This document shows positions 8,239 to 19,769 of a stretch of 64,000 bases of DNA, piece after piece. Where the stretch lies: positions 186,001-250,000 of the forward strand of contig OZ242271.1 of assembly GCA_965207185.1 (NCBI GenBank), in the 5' to 3' direction. This DNA is from UBA11872 sp965207185. Its GTDB lineage: Bacteria; Chloroflexota; UBA11872. Both the position numbers and the translations under genes were made by a program. Below the pieces are notes generated by a model, which saw only the letters and a list, made by a program, of their open reading frames with translations, was not told the DNA's origin and ran no database searches. How positions within the stretch are numbered: the stretch's first letter is position 1; every line of letters starts with the position of its first letter.

Positions 8239-8904
8239 CTGCTGGATCTGAGCTTCTTCCAACGGCCGGTCGACGCCGTGGCGCGCGACCTGATTGGCTG
8301 CGTGCTGCGGCGGCGGCTCAATGGACTCTGGCTGGGCGTTCGGATCGTGGAGACGGAGGCCTACGGGCTGGACGACCCCGCGAGCCACGCGTACCTGGGG
8401 CGAACGCCGAGCCGTGAGCCGATGTGGATGCCGCCGGGGACGATCTATATGTATCACTCACGGGCAGGGGCATCGCTGAACGTGAGTTGTGGTACAGGGC
8501 CGGAGGCGGTGTTGATCAAGGCAGGCGTGCCGGTTATTGACGAAGTTTCGCCTCGAGCCGCGTTGGATGGGATGCACCGGTTGAATCCGGCGCCGGATGG
8601 GCAGTCGCGACGTCCCGAGCGGCGGCTTTGCGCGGGACAGACGCTGCTGTGCCGGTCGCTGGGTCTGACGGTGGCCGAGTGGACGGGGCGGCAGTTCGAT
8701 CCGGAGCGGTTCTACATCGAGGTGCGAAGGGCGGCGCCGCAGATCATCGCGACCGCGCGCCTTGGGATTCGACCGGAGCGGGACGACGGACGCCTGTCTC
8801 GCTACGTGGATCGCGCATGTGCCAGATCGGCCACGACCAACCCGTTGCGACGCGGCGCGCAGGCCGGTCGCGACTACCGGGAGATCGAGCCGGACAGCGA
8901 CTGA
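8239..8904 (+). CDS. mpg: 3-methyladenine DNA glycosylase (Mpg/AAG family), start uncertain
   Basis: This is a base-excision-repair glycosylase that removes alkylated purines. Family signatures are VARDLIGCVL at the N-terminus, ETEAYGLDDPASHAYLGRTP (catalytic Glu in the ETEAY motif), GTIYMYHSRAG and GPEAVLIKAG. The first conventional start, GTG at 8278, would cut off LDLSFFQRPVDA, which is part of the conserved N-terminus. The frame upstream has only CTG codons (8239, 8242, 8248) before a stop, and none has a good ribosome-binding site. An ATG at 8228 is one frame away, so a one-base sequencing or mutational indel is an equal possibility. Confidence 0.8.
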   Translation: MLDLSFFQRPVDAVARDLIGCVLRRRLNGLWLGVRIVETEAYGLDDPASHAYLGRTPSREPMWMPPGTIYMYHSRAGASLNVSCGTGPEAVLIKAGVPVIDEVSPRAALDGMHRLNPAPDGQSRRPERRLCAGQTLLCRSLGLTVAEWTGRQFDPERFYIEVRRAAPQIIATARLGIRPERDDGRLSRYVDRACARSATTNPLRRGAQAGRDYREIEPDSD

Positions 8905-8918
8905 GTCGGCTGATCGTG

Positions 8919-9848
8919 CTACGCAGGCGGGGCGATGGCGCGCAGCGTGGCGAGTTCGTCATCGCTGAGCGTGACGTCAGCCGCCGCGGCGTTGGCCTTC
9001 GCCTGTTCGGGCGATCGCGCTCCCGGAATGGCGCAGGTGGCGGCGGGATGCGCGATAGCAAAGGCCAGGGCGATTTGCGCCATGTTTCTGCCATCGCCAG
9101 CCATTGGGCGCAATGCCTCGGCGGCAGCCACGCGCTCCACGAACCGCTCGCGTCCCGCACCGGTGTTCCAGCCGGAGCGCGTGGCGTCGTCGAATTGGTG
9201 GTCCGGAGAGAATTTGCCGGAGAGCACGCCCTGCGCCAGCGGGCCGCGGACGAGGACGCCGATGTTGCGCTCCTGGCAAAGCGGCAGGGCGTCGGTTTCG
9301 TAGGTGCGCTCGAGCACGCTGTAGGGAAGTTGCACGACCTCGCAGCGGCCGTGGCTGTCGAAGAGCTCGATCTCGCTGGGGATGAATGAGGACGTGCCAT
9401 AAGCGCGGATCTTCCCGGCTTCTCGCAGGCGTTCGAAGGCCTCGAGAAAGACTTCGTGGTGCGGGTGCTCGCGGATGTGGCACTGGTAGAGGTCGATGTA
9501 GTCGGTTTGCAGGCGGTGCAGGCTGGCGTCGCAGCAGGCGTAGATGTGCTCGGGCGTGGTGTAACTGAAGGAATGGCCGTCGGGCCTGGCCAGATTGCCC
9601 ACTTTGGTGGCAATGAACACATGCGGGCGGCGGCCGCCGGCCAAGGCCTTGCCCAACATCTCTTCGCTGCGGCGCGGTCCATAGGAGTCGGCGGTGTCGA
9701 ACAGGTTGATGCCGGACTCGATGGCGGCATGCACTGTCGCCACCGCGTCACTTTCGGAAACCGGGCCCCACTGCCCGCCGAGGGCCCAGCAGCCGAGGCC
9801 GATAGCCGAAACTCGCCAGCCTGTTCGTCCAAATACGCGGTATTGCAT
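8919..9848 (-). CDS. Aldo/keto reductase
   Basis: This 309-residue NADPH-dependent oxidoreductase has a TIM barrel. The catalytic tetrad is visible: Asp and Tyr in NLFDTADSYGPRRSEE, Lys in VFIATKVGNLARP, and His in DLYQCHIREHPH. The C-terminal cofactor segment (ATCAIPGARSPEQAKANAAA) matches the family's phosphate-binding region. It is closest to the general AKR group that acts on sugar aldehydes and ketones; the substrate is unknown. The gene overlaps nothing and converges on mpg with a 14-bp gap. Confidence 0.9.
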   Translation of the reverse strand: MQYRVFGRTGWRVSAIGLGCWALGGQWGPVSESDAVATVHAAIESGINLFDTADSYGPRRSEEMLGKALAGGRRPHVFIATKVGNLARPDGHSFSYTTPEHIYACCDASLHRLQTDYIDLYQCHIREHPHHEVFLEAFERLREAGKIRAYGTSSFIPSEIELFDSHGRCEVVQLPYSVLERTYETDALPLCQERNIGVLVRGPLAQGVLSGKFSPDHQFDDATRSGWNTGAGRERFVERVAAAEALRPMAGDGRNMAQIALAFAIAHPAATCAIPGARSPEQAKANAAAADVTLSDDELATLRAIAPPA

Positions 9849-9958
9849 GGGTGTGGTCCTACGGGGTGTGGCTACAGCCTGGCGACAACCTTACCGCCAA
9901 GGCACCGGACGTCGGCATTGGTCGGTAGGGCCTGGCCCCGAAGCGCGGGTTGCTGTTG

Positions 9959-10159
9959 CTAGAGCCTGGTGTTGCGGCTCCGCGGGTCGCTATAGGGGAA
10001 CGGGTCGTCGCGACTGCCCTTCCCGCCATCGTCGCCGCCGCAGGCGGCCAGGGCCGCGGCTATCGCGAGGGTTCCGCCGAGTAGCAGGAGCCGGCGGCGG
10101 GCGACCGGGCCCAGGCGGCTCACGGCGTGCGTCGATGGCAGGTTTGCATCACTCGGCAT
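9959..10159 (-). CDS. Small predicted lipoprotein
   Basis: This 66-residue product has a basic N-terminal region (RLGPVARRRLLLLGG), a hydrophobic core, and a lipobox-like LAAC followed by GGDDGG. After cleavage only about 25 acidic and basic residues remain, so it would be a tiny membrane-anchored lipoprotein. The ATG at 10159 is preferred because TGAGG lies seven bases upstream. No function can be assigned. Confidence 0.55.
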   Translation of the reverse strand: MPSDANLPSTHAVSRLGPVARRRLLLLGGTLAIAAALAACGGDDGGKGSRDDPFPYSDPRSRNTRL

Positions 10160-10326
10160 GAATCGTCGCCTCAAGTGTCGCGGGACGTTTGTCGCATCGT
10201 ATCGCAGGGTCAGGACAACTCACCGGCTGGTCTGGACTCTGAAAGACTCGTAGCAGGCGGAGGTGGATTGGGCGCGAGCCGCCGGCTGGGGCATGATGCG
10301 CGCGGCCTGCCGCACCTGGACTGCCT

Positions 10327-11334
10327 GTGCCAATTAACACGCCGCAGATCGTTTTTCTTGAAGGCGGCGCCGTCGCTATCGAGGACATTCGAGTTCCCGA
10401 GCCGGCGCCCAACCAGGTTCTGGTGCGTTCGACGCGGTCGCTGATCAGCGCCGGGACGGAACTGAACATCCTGGAACTTTCGGCAACGGAACGTCGTGAT
10501 CCCGGCTATGCGCTGGTGGGACAGGTGGCCGAAGTTGGCCGTGAGGTCGAGGGCTACAGCGTTGGTGATCGCGTTCTCACGTGTTTGCCTCACCAGGGCG
10601 CGGGTCTGGTCACCATCGACCCCGACCTGGACGATGTGCCTGCCTACGCGGGCCACATCCCGGATGACGTCAGCGATGAGGCCGCCAGTTTCGTGGTGCT
10701 GGGGGACGTGGCGTTGCACGGCGTTCGCCGGGCGAGGCCCGGACTGGGCGACTCGGTGGCGGTTTTCGGTCAGGGCGGGCTGGGGCAGATGGTCACGCAG
10801 TTTGCACGGATGGCCGGGGCCTATCCGGTTGTCGCGGTTGATCTGCTGGACGAGCGGCTGGAGCTGGCTCGCTGGTCTGGCGCCACGCATACGGTTAACG
10901 CGCAACGCGAGGACGCCGTGGCGGCGGTGCAGGACCTCACCGGCGGCGGGGCGCGTGTGGTGTTCATGGTTACCAGAACGCCCAAGATCCTGCCCGACTG
11001 CATGCGGGCGGCCGCGGCTGGGGGAACGATATCGATGACCGGCAGTCCGCCCGGGACCGTGGCGATCGGCCTGCAGGTGGAACTGCTGCGGAAGGAACTG
11101 TCGATCATCGGCACCTACCAGTCGATGTACCCGCGCGAGCCGTACCACATGTTCCAGTGGACCCGCGCAGCCAACCGGCAATACATCCTGGATTCAATTG
11201 CGCGCGGCGAGTTCCGGGTCGACCAGCTGATTTCGCATCGCGAGCCGTATACCGAGGCCGCGGACCTGTATGCCATGATTCGGCGCGGTCCGGCCGGGTG
11301 GCTGTCGATCGTTCTCGAGTGGGATGACGCGTAA
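10327..11334 (+). CDS. Medium-chain dehydrogenase/reductase (MDR)
   Basis: This 335-residue protein has an N-terminal GroES-like domain and a Rossmann domain (VAVFGQGGLGQMVTQFARM, about residues 140-158). It lacks the structural-zinc cysteine quartet, and the catalytic-zinc ligands are not in their usual places, so it belongs to the short, bchC-like or two-domain zinc-free MDR forms. It probably oxidises or reduces an alcohol, polyol or sugar derivative with NAD(P). It starts with GTG. The stop at 11332-11334 is followed directly by AAGGAGG, the ribosome-binding site of the next gene, so the two are an operon. Confidence 0.85.
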   Translation: MPINTPQIVFLEGGAVAIEDIRVPEPAPNQVLVRSTRSLISAGTELNILELSATERRDPGYALVGQVAEVGREVEGYSVGDRVLTCLPHQGAGLVTIDPDLDDVPAYAGHIPDDVSDEAASFVVLGDVALHGVRRARPGLGDSVAVFGQGGLGQMVTQFARMAGAYPVVAVDLLDERLELARWSGATHTVNAQREDAVAAVQDLTGGGARVVFMVTRTPKILPDCMRAAAAGGTISMTGSPPGTVAIGLQVELLRKELSIIGTYQSMYPREPYHMFQWTRAANRQYILDSIARGEFRVDQLISHREPYTEAADLYAMIRRGPAGWLSIVLEWDDA

Positions 11335-11345
11335 GGAGGATCCCG

Positions 11346-11702
11346 GTGGCGATGCCGACGTTTTATTTCAAGAGCACCTGAACGAGTTGCCGTAAGGCCC
11401 GTGCGGCCTTGAACGCGACCGGGATGGACTATGAACCGCGCGACTACGCACGCAAGCCGCTGACCGAGGACGATATTCGCGCCATCGGCGGCGCGCATCC
11501 GCTGCGCGAGGTCATCAATCCGCGCAGCCCATCGTTTCGCAAGCTTGGACTTGAGCGGGACAGCATCGACGACGCGCAGGCGCTGGAGATGATGCTGGAG
11601 AATCAGAACCTGGTCCGGCGTCCCACGCTGGCCGCAGGCAACGTTCGGATCTTTGGCTTCGACGCGGGCGCCTACGAGGAACTGGCCAGCGCCGAGGGGT
11701 AG
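11346..11702 (+). CDS. Spx/ArsC-like thioredoxin-fold protein with in-frame UGA (candidate selenoprotein)
   Basis: Read through a TGA at 11379-11381, the frame gives a 118-residue protein starting VAMPTFYFKST-[UGA]-TSCRKARAALNATGMD. Spx and ArsC-related proteins have CxxC (CTSC in Bacillus Spx) followed by RKARAWL at this point. The UGA replaces the first, reactive cysteine and leaves UTSC. The rest is family-like: NPRSPSFRKLGL, LENQNLVRRPTLAAGNVRIFGFD. GTG at 11346 lies six bases after AAGGAGG, better than ATG at 11352. The hairpin at 11391-11415 fits a bacterial SECIS. A Cys-to-stop mutation is the alternative, but it would not explain the hairpin. The product is likely a redox enzyme (arsenate reductase-like or thiol-dependent). 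No selA/B/C/D gene is in the window. Confidence 0.75.
11391..11415 (+). promoter_or_regulatory. SECIS-like stem-loop 3' of the in-frame UGA
   Basis: CGT-AAGGCC / GGCCTT-(GA)-ACG forms nine base pairs with a two-base bulge and a five-base apical loop, CGTGC. Eighteen bases separate the UGA from the loop, and G is among the first two loop bases. This agrees with what is known of bacterial selenocysteine insertion elements recognised by SelB. Confidence 0.65.
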
Positions 11703-11753
11703 GCGCCACGTCGGATATCCTCACGTTCCTGCAATTCTTATCTGGAGGTCGCC

Positions 11754-12458
11754 GTGGCCCTGACCCAGGCGCAGCTTGACGAACTTCGCGAGATCGACAC
11801 GCCCACGATTCTGAACGCGATCGAGACGTTCGGCGTCCGGCCCAACACGCTGGGGTTCACCGGCACCAACATCCGCTACCTGGCCCCGGACATGGGCGTG
11901 ATGCTGGGCTACGCCGTCACGGCGCTGGGCGACACCATGAGCGAAGACGCGCCCAAGAGCCCGGACGGCATGTTTCAGATGTGGGAGGCCGTGGACGAAT
12001 CGCCGAACCCGGTAGTGCTGGTGATCAAAGATTTCGGCGACGACCCGACGCATTCGGTGCACGCGGGCGACGGGATGGCCACCCTGGCGCACGTGCTGGG
12101 GGCGGACGGCATCGTGACCGACGCGGCCCTGCGCGACCTGGAAGGTGTGAAGGGCGCGGGCATCAAGCCGTTTGCCCGCGGGCTGGCGCCGTCGCATGCC
12201 AACAACCGGATCATTCGCGCCCAGGTGCCGGTGGCGATCGACGGCATGGACGTGAACCCCGGCGACCTGGTGCACGGGGACGAGAACGGCGTGTGCACGA
12301 TTCCAATGGAGATTGCCGACAAGGTGGCGGAAGCGGCCCACAAAATCCTGGAAGGCGAGGAAGCCACGCGGCTGAGCTACCTGGAACCCGGATTCAACCT
12401 GGACGGCTACGCCAAGCAGCGAGGTCTGACGCGCAAGGATCCGTCGAGGGGCTTCTAG
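11754..12458 (+). CDS. RraA-family protein (aldolase/demethylmenaquinone methyltransferase-like fold)
   Basis: This 234-residue protein of the RraA/HMG-aldolase fold. Conserved blocks are LREIDTPTILNAIETFGVRP at the N-terminus, HSVHAGDGMATLAHVLGADG, and IVTDAALRDLEGVKGAGIKPF, which carries the family's Arg-Asp pair; PGDLVHGDENGVCTIP closes it. Family members are either metal-dependent aldolases/decarboxylases for oxo-acids or RNase E regulators. A catabolic aldolase role is more likely in this type of genome. GTG follows TGGAGG at six bases. It lies 51 bp after the selenoprotein candidate on the same strand and may share its transcript. Confidence 0.85.
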   Translation: MALTQAQLDELREIDTPTILNAIETFGVRPNTLGFTGTNIRYLAPDMGVMLGYAVTALGDTMSEDAPKSPDGMFQMWEAVDESPNPVVLVIKDFGDDPTHSVHAGDGMATLAHVLGADGIVTDAALRDLEGVKGAGIKPFARGLAPSHANNRIIRAQVPVAIDGMDVNPGDLVHGDENGVCTIPMEIADKVAEAAHKILEGEEATRLSYLEPGFNLDGYAKQRGLTRKDPSRGF

Positions 12459-12481
12459 TCCACTCCGACCAGACGATACAA

Positions 12482-12517
12482 ACCGCCCCGCGTTTCCGTT
12501 GGGAAACGCGGGGCGGT
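12482..12517. terminator. 16-bp perfect hairpin between convergent genes
   Basis: ACCGCCCCGCGTTTCC pairs with GGAAACGCGGGGCGGT around a GTTG loop. It lies just past the RraA-family stop and before the end of the YkgJ gene, so it probably terminates both. Confidence 0.75.
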
Positions 12518-12572
12518 GTCGTTCCAGGTTCTGCACGCCGCCGAGGGAGTGGAAGCTCGAACGGCTGGCGAC

Positions 12573-13328
12573 CTACCGTTTGGTCGGGAAATCGTCCCGG
12601 GTTACTACCGGGTAGGTTCGTTCCGCGCTGAGCGGCGTCGGCTGCTTGGCCAGGTCGCCCGAGGCCGTACGGTTTCGGAGCAGGTGGATCGCCAGCAAGG
12701 TGTAGAGCCCGTCGTCCGAGTTTCGGCGGCCGCCCAGTTCAAAGTACTTGGGCGACATGATGGACATGTCCTCCAACGGGATGTCGGTGGTCGTGCGTTC
12801 CTGCTGGCGGAAACGGCCGGCAAAGACCTCACAGATCATGGCGTGGCCGCTGGGCATTCGCGCACGACCGTAGGCCCTGCAAACGAACGGTCGGACCGGA
12901 TAGACCTCGCAGCGGTTATCGGGTCCGAGCATGGGACAGCGGGTGGACTCGGTACGGAAGCCCTGGCCAACGGCGCGAACGAAGGCTTTCGGCTGCTTGT
13001 TGCGCATCTTGAGCCAACGGCTCAGCGGATTGCCGTACTGCTGGACCTGGTCGGTGATGCGCTTGTAGATCGTGAGACGCTGCTCCCTGGTCAGGTTCTC
13101 GCGCATCCAGTCATGGATAAGCCCCCATTCCTGTTCGCCGGCCAGCACCTGGTGCATGCAGCAGCGGGCGCAGCCGTTCTGGCACTCGAGGATGGGGTTG
13201 TCGCGAACGACGACCCCGGACCAGCCCTCCATGGCGTCATAGAGCTGCGGTAGGCTCCCGGCCGACTTCGCCATGCGCGAATAGAAGGCGTGGAGGTCAA
13301 CGGTTTCCTGCGACGGCTTTGCTGCCAA
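12573..13328 (-). CDS. YkgJ-family cysteine-cluster protein
   Basis: This 251-residue protein has the YkgJ (UPF0153) cysteine cluster: CQNGCARCCMHQ near residue 50, then CPMLGPDNRCEVYPVRPFVC with CRAYG near residues 130-150. These cysteines are thought to bind zinc or an iron-sulfur cluster. The biochemical role of the family is unknown, although some members accompany modification enzymes. The C-terminal 90 residues are family-variable. The gene is monocistronic by spacing. Confidence 0.8.
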   Translation of the reverse strand: MAAKPSQETVDLHAFYSRMAKSAGSLPQLYDAMEGWSGVVVRDNPILECQNGCARCCMHQVLAGEQEWGLIHDWMRENLTREQRLTIYKRITDQVQQYGNPLSRWLKMRNKQPKAFVRAVGQGFRTESTRCPMLGPDNRCEVYPVRPFVCRAYGRARMPSGHAMICEVFAGRFRQQERTTTDIPLEDMSIMSPKYFELGGRRNSDDGLYTLLAIHLLRNRTASGDLAKQPTPLSAERTYPVVTRDDFPTKR

Positions 13329-13419
13329 CGTTTGCTAACCCAGGTGCGTGTTGCCTGAAGTATGGCAACTCTGAGGACAATTGTTCGACCAGATGTTCGA
13401 CGCGGAGACCGGATCGTCC

Positions 13420-14310
13420 TCAGTTGACGGGGTTGTGCGCTCCCCAGTCCGGTCGCCGGCCATCCACATCATCGATCTCGTATACCTTGGCCAAATCCCA
13501 ACTCGTCAGCGCCTGCCCGGCGTAGCGCTGCACCTGGGCGTCGGCCGCCAACGCTGCCACAACCCGACCCAAGAACCGGGGCGTCTCCGAGACGGCAAAG
13601 TCGACGTCCTGTTCGATTGCCTCGCGCCAGGTTTCCGCGGTGACACCGAAGTGGTCGAGCATCCACTCGGAACGCAGGTAGCCGGGCGTAATCGCAAGCG
13701 CGGTAATCCGGCTTTCCTCGTCGTGTGCGCGAAGTTCGTGGGCGAAGGCAAGCGCGAGACGCATCACCGTGGTCTTGACGAGGTCGTAGTAGAGCTGGCC
13801 TCGATAACGCAGGGTATTCCCATCGGTGACCTCGACGATCAGACCGGTACCGCGCTCGATCATGAGCGGCAGGGCGTAGTGACTTGTGATGATGTGCGAA
13901 TGGATGGCCTGTCGAAGCAGGAACAACCCATCCTCGAGCGATTGCTCCCAGAATCGGCGGCCCCAGACAATTAAGTCTTCGCCGCCCCAAATGTCATTGA
14001 CCAGGATGTCCAGCCGGCCGTCCTGCTCCTGACGGATCCGGTCGACGAGGTGCTCGACCTGGGCGGCTTCGGTGTGATCGACCTGCACGGCGATCCCTTG
14101 TCCGCCGGCGGCGTCAACCAGTTCGGCGGTTTCCTCAATGGTTTCAGGTCGGTTCATCGGAGACCGGTGCGAGCGCGTGGTGCGGCCGGTGCAATAGACG
14201 GTGGCACCCTTGGCACCTAGCTCGATGGCGATGCCGCGCCCGCAGCCGCGGGTGGCGCCGGCGACGAGGGCTATCTGGCCACGCAGTGACGCGGGTTGTT
14301 CGGACGTCAT
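13420..14310 (-). CDS. Short-chain dehydrogenase/reductase
   Basis: This 296-residue SDR has the Gly-rich cofactor motif VAGATRGCGRGIAIELG near the N-terminus, and YYDLVKTTVMRLA carries the catalytic Tyr-x3-Lys. VTDGNTLRYRG supplies the region where the active-site serine usually sits, but the serine itself is not obvious. The start MTSEQPASLRG at 14310 is chosen; an in-frame ATG at 14424 would reach into the 5S rRNA and adds residues unrelated to the family. The substrate is unknown. Confidence 0.85.
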   Translation of the reverse strand: MTSEQPASLRGQIALVAGATRGCGRGIAIELGAKGATVYCTGRTTRSHRSPMNRPETIEETAELVDAAGGQGIAVQVDHTEAAQVEHLVDRIRQEQDGRLDILVNDIWGGEDLIVWGRRFWEQSLEDGLFLLRQAIHSHIITSHYALPLMIERGTGLIVEVTDGNTLRYRGQLYYDLVKTTVMRLALAFAHELRAHDEESRITALAITPGYLRSEWMLDHFGVTAETWREAIEQDVDFAVSETPRFLGRVVAALAADAQVQRYAGQALTSWDLAKVYEIDDVDGRRPDWGAHNPVN

Positions 14311-14413
14311 CGATTCGCCGCCGGCCGGTGGCACGGAGGTGCCGGCACGCCAAGGCGGCAGGCACAGACAGATCACGGATGTTGACAGTGAAGACTGCGG
14401 ACGCGCGGTCAAG

Positions 14414-14535
14414 TTTCCCGGCAACGGGCTATCTTCCCACCGGGTTGCCCCGGCAGTATTGTCGCTGCTGACGAACTTAACGACTGTGTTCGGGATGGGA
14501 ACAGGTGTGGCCTCATCGCATAGGTCACCGGGAAA
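14414..14535 (-). rRNA. rrf: 5S ribosomal RNA
   Basis: On the minus strand the 5S core CCATCCCGAACACAG and AAGTTCGTCAGC are clear, and the two ends (GTTTCCCGG and CCGGGAAAC) pair. The complementarity runs on outside the mature ends (ACGCGCGGTCAAG against its complement), forming a precursor processing stem. It is 45 bp downstream of the 23S. Confidence 0.9.
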
Positions 14536-14580
14536 CCTGACCGCGCGTCACGTAAAGCTGCAATTTTGCCGACCTAACAG

Positions 14581-17665
<3,085 letters not shown>

Positions 17666-17668
17666 TCC

Positions 17669-17937
17669 GTTAGGCCGGCAAAACTGCAGCTTTACGCATT
17701 CGCGTAAATCTTCACTTGTCAAGGTTCGCAGCCGAAACGCCTGAGCGAACGGCTGGGGGCCACTCGCGGACTGCTCCGCGGGGCAACGACCCATCATAGG
17801 CGACCGCCTGCGCCCGGTCAACGGATCTTTTGGCGCTGAGCGTCGGCCGTGGCCGCCGGCGTGGTCCGACGTCCTGCCTTCGACCCCGGCCCCCATCGGG
17901 AAAGCCGGCTTACCGCGCGCTTCGGCGGCAGACGCAC
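17669..17937. other. 23S upstream region (promoter/leader)
   Basis: This is a gene-free stretch upstream of the 23S on the minus strand. It holds the distal half of the 23S processing stem (about 17672-17703) and presumably the rRNA promoter. No gene was found; a convincing -35/-10 pair was not picked out by eye. Confidence 0.45.
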
Positions 17938-17967
17938 CGAGGCCCGGCGCGAAAGCGCCGGGCCTCG
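17938..17967. terminator. 13-bp GAAA-tetraloop hairpin after solute-binding-protein gene
   Basis: CGAGGCCCGGCGC pairs with GCGCCGGGCCTCG around a GAAA loop, 40 bp past the stop of the solute-binding protein gene. It fits an intrinsic-type terminator that insulates the rRNA from read-through. Confidence 0.7.
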
Positions 17968-18007
17968 GGAACTGCAACCGCGCGGGCGGTCGCAAGCCAC
18001 GACTCGC

Positions 18008-19525
18008 CTACAGTGCGGGGAACCCGAACTTCTGGCGCGCCGCGTTGAGCTGGTCGCGCTGCGACTCGAGCGAGTTAGACACCCAATCTTCGGCCCCGGC
18101 AATAGCCTCGTCGACGGACACGTCGCCCAGGTAGGCGGCGGAGATGAAGGCGTTGCGCCATTCATTCATTTCCCACCAGTTGGGCAGAGCCATCATCAGG
18201 TGACGGCTTTCCGGCGCGTCGGCGTAGCGCTGCAGCCACTCCATGCCGTCGGGCGGCGGGTTGGTCGCGCTCGCGTCGTTGAACGCAGTCTTGATCATCG
18301 GCAAGTGACCGCGGTCAATCGCCACGCGACCCTGGTAGATCGCACTGGCGAGGAAGACCGTCAGGTCAACGGCCTGTTCGGTCGTGCCCAAGCGAATGGA
18401 GCCGTTGGTCACGAGGTTCGGCTGGTCATTCCAGGAATGGACCTCGAAACCTTCCGGACCGATGGGCATGGGGCCCAGGGACCAGGAGAAGCGGTCCTTG
18501 ATGCGCGGCACGTGGAAACCGGACGAGTAAACGCCGGAGCCCAGCCACGACCAGACCTTGCCGGAAGCGAACGGATTGCCGAATTCACCCGACACCCGCT
18601 TGCTCTCGCCGTCGGGGAACGAAACACCGGTGTCGTGAATCATCCCGACCGAGAACTTCAGGCCCCAGTCGCCGCCGTTGTCGAACACGGCCAGACCGGT
18701 CTCGTCGGCGTTGCGGTAGGCCAGACCACCGGAGCCGAAGCACATGGGCGCCCACTGGAACTCGTAGTCGTTACGAGCCCAGGAACCCCACTCGTCGGCG
18801 TCCGGGTTCGTCGCCTTCTTGGCCGATTCCAGATAGTCCTCGGCGTACGTCCAGCCCTCGCTCGGGAACTCGATCCCGGCCTTCTCACCCAGGTCCACAT
18901 TCATCAGAATGCCGCCGGTCGCGCCCTGGAAGGGCATGCCGAACTGGTCACCCTCGATGACGGTCGGAACCGAGCCACCCTCGCCGTGGGAGTGGTCGAA
19001 GTTGACCGTGTAGAGGTCGGGGATGAAGTAGTACTCGTTCACGTCGTAGTCGTCGCGCTTGGCCAGCACGTCGTTGATCTGGGTGAAGCCACCGTCGGCG
19101 ACGAAGGCGCCCAGCATCCCGCCGTCCAACATCGCCACTTCCGCCTGCGTGCCGGCCGCCATCTGCAGCGGGAACGTCTCGCGGTAGTCGGCCGGCTGGG
19201 GCTCGAAGCGAATGTTGACGTTTGGACGCGACTTGGCGTACTCGCGCAGACCCCACTGCATGGCCGCGCCACGCGGGCCGGAGGTGTGGTCGCTGACGTA
19301 ACGGACCGTCACGGACTCCGGCTGCGGGGCCGCCATCGCTGGAGCCGGCGCCTCGGTCATGGCCGGTGCGGCCGTCGCCGCTGGAGCTGCCGCCGCGGCC
19401 GGAGCCGCCGGTGCAGGTTCGGGTTCCGACTCGCCGCAGGCCGCCAGGATTGCCGCCGCGCTCACGCCCATCGCGCCAGCGCCTGTCGCGCGTAGAACCG
19501 CGCGACGACTCAAGCCGTTTGTCAT
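18008..19525 (-). CDS. ABC transporter solute-binding protein, Tat-exported lipoprotein
   Basis: This 505-residue extracellular solute-binding protein is of the sugar/carbohydrate (family 1) type. The N-terminus has a twin-arginine signal (LSRRAVLRATGAGAMGVSAA) ending in a lipobox LAAC, then a long Ala-Pro linker before the folded domain begins at PESVTVRYVSDHTSGPRG. The ATG at 19525 is chosen because GGAGGG sits four bases upstream; the longer frame to 19642 has no support. No permease or ATPase gene is nearby, so the partner transporter is elsewhere. A decayed paralogue lies immediately upstream at 19770-20075. Confidence 0.9.
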   Translation of the reverse strand: MTNGLSRRAVLRATGAGAMGVSAAAILAACGESEPEPAPAAPAAAAAPAATAAPAMTEAPAPAMAAPQPESVTVRYVSDHTSGPRGAAMQWGLREYAKSRPNVNIRFEPQPADYRETFPLQMAAGTQAEVAMLDGGMLGAFVADGGFTQINDVLAKRDDYDVNEYYFIPDLYTVNFDHSHGEGGSVPTVIEGDQFGMPFQGATGGILMNVDLGEKAGIEFPSEGWTYAEDYLESAKKATNPDADEWGSWARNDYEFQWAPMCFGSGGLAYRNADETGLAVFDNGGDWGLKFSVGMIHDTGVSFPDGESKRVSGEFGNPFASGKVWSWLGSGVYSSGFHVPRIKDRFSWSLGPMPIGPEGFEVHSWNDQPNLVTNGSIRLGTTEQAVDLTVFLASAIYQGRVAIDRGHLPMIKTAFNDASATNPPPDGMEWLQRYADAPESRHLMMALPNWWEMNEWRNAFISAAYLGDVSVDEAIAGAEDWVSNSLESQRDQLNAARQKFGFPAL

Positions 19526-19642
19526 GGATCCCTCCACTTCCCTGTTACTGACACACCGCGGAGGCAGGGAAAACCCGAGACGCGGACGACGAATGGTACC
19601 GAGTTGAGCGGTACTGTGGGGCGGAATAAATTGGCCCCGCAA

Positions 19643-19665
19643 CAGGCCTCGTGAACCGAGGCCTG
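19643..19665. terminator. 9-bp hairpin upstream of solute-binding-protein gene
   Basis: CAGGCCTCG pairs with CGAGGCCTG across a five-base loop. It lies between the solute-binding-protein gene and the relic of its paralogue, so it may be the relic's old terminator. Confidence 0.5.
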
Positions 19666-19769
19666 ACCGAAGTTCAACACGCCATCCGGGTCCAAAAAGC
19701 CTGAAGGCCCCACGCCTCGGCGCCGGGCCTTACCGAAGCGGTCACAATCCCATTGATGACCCATTTGGC

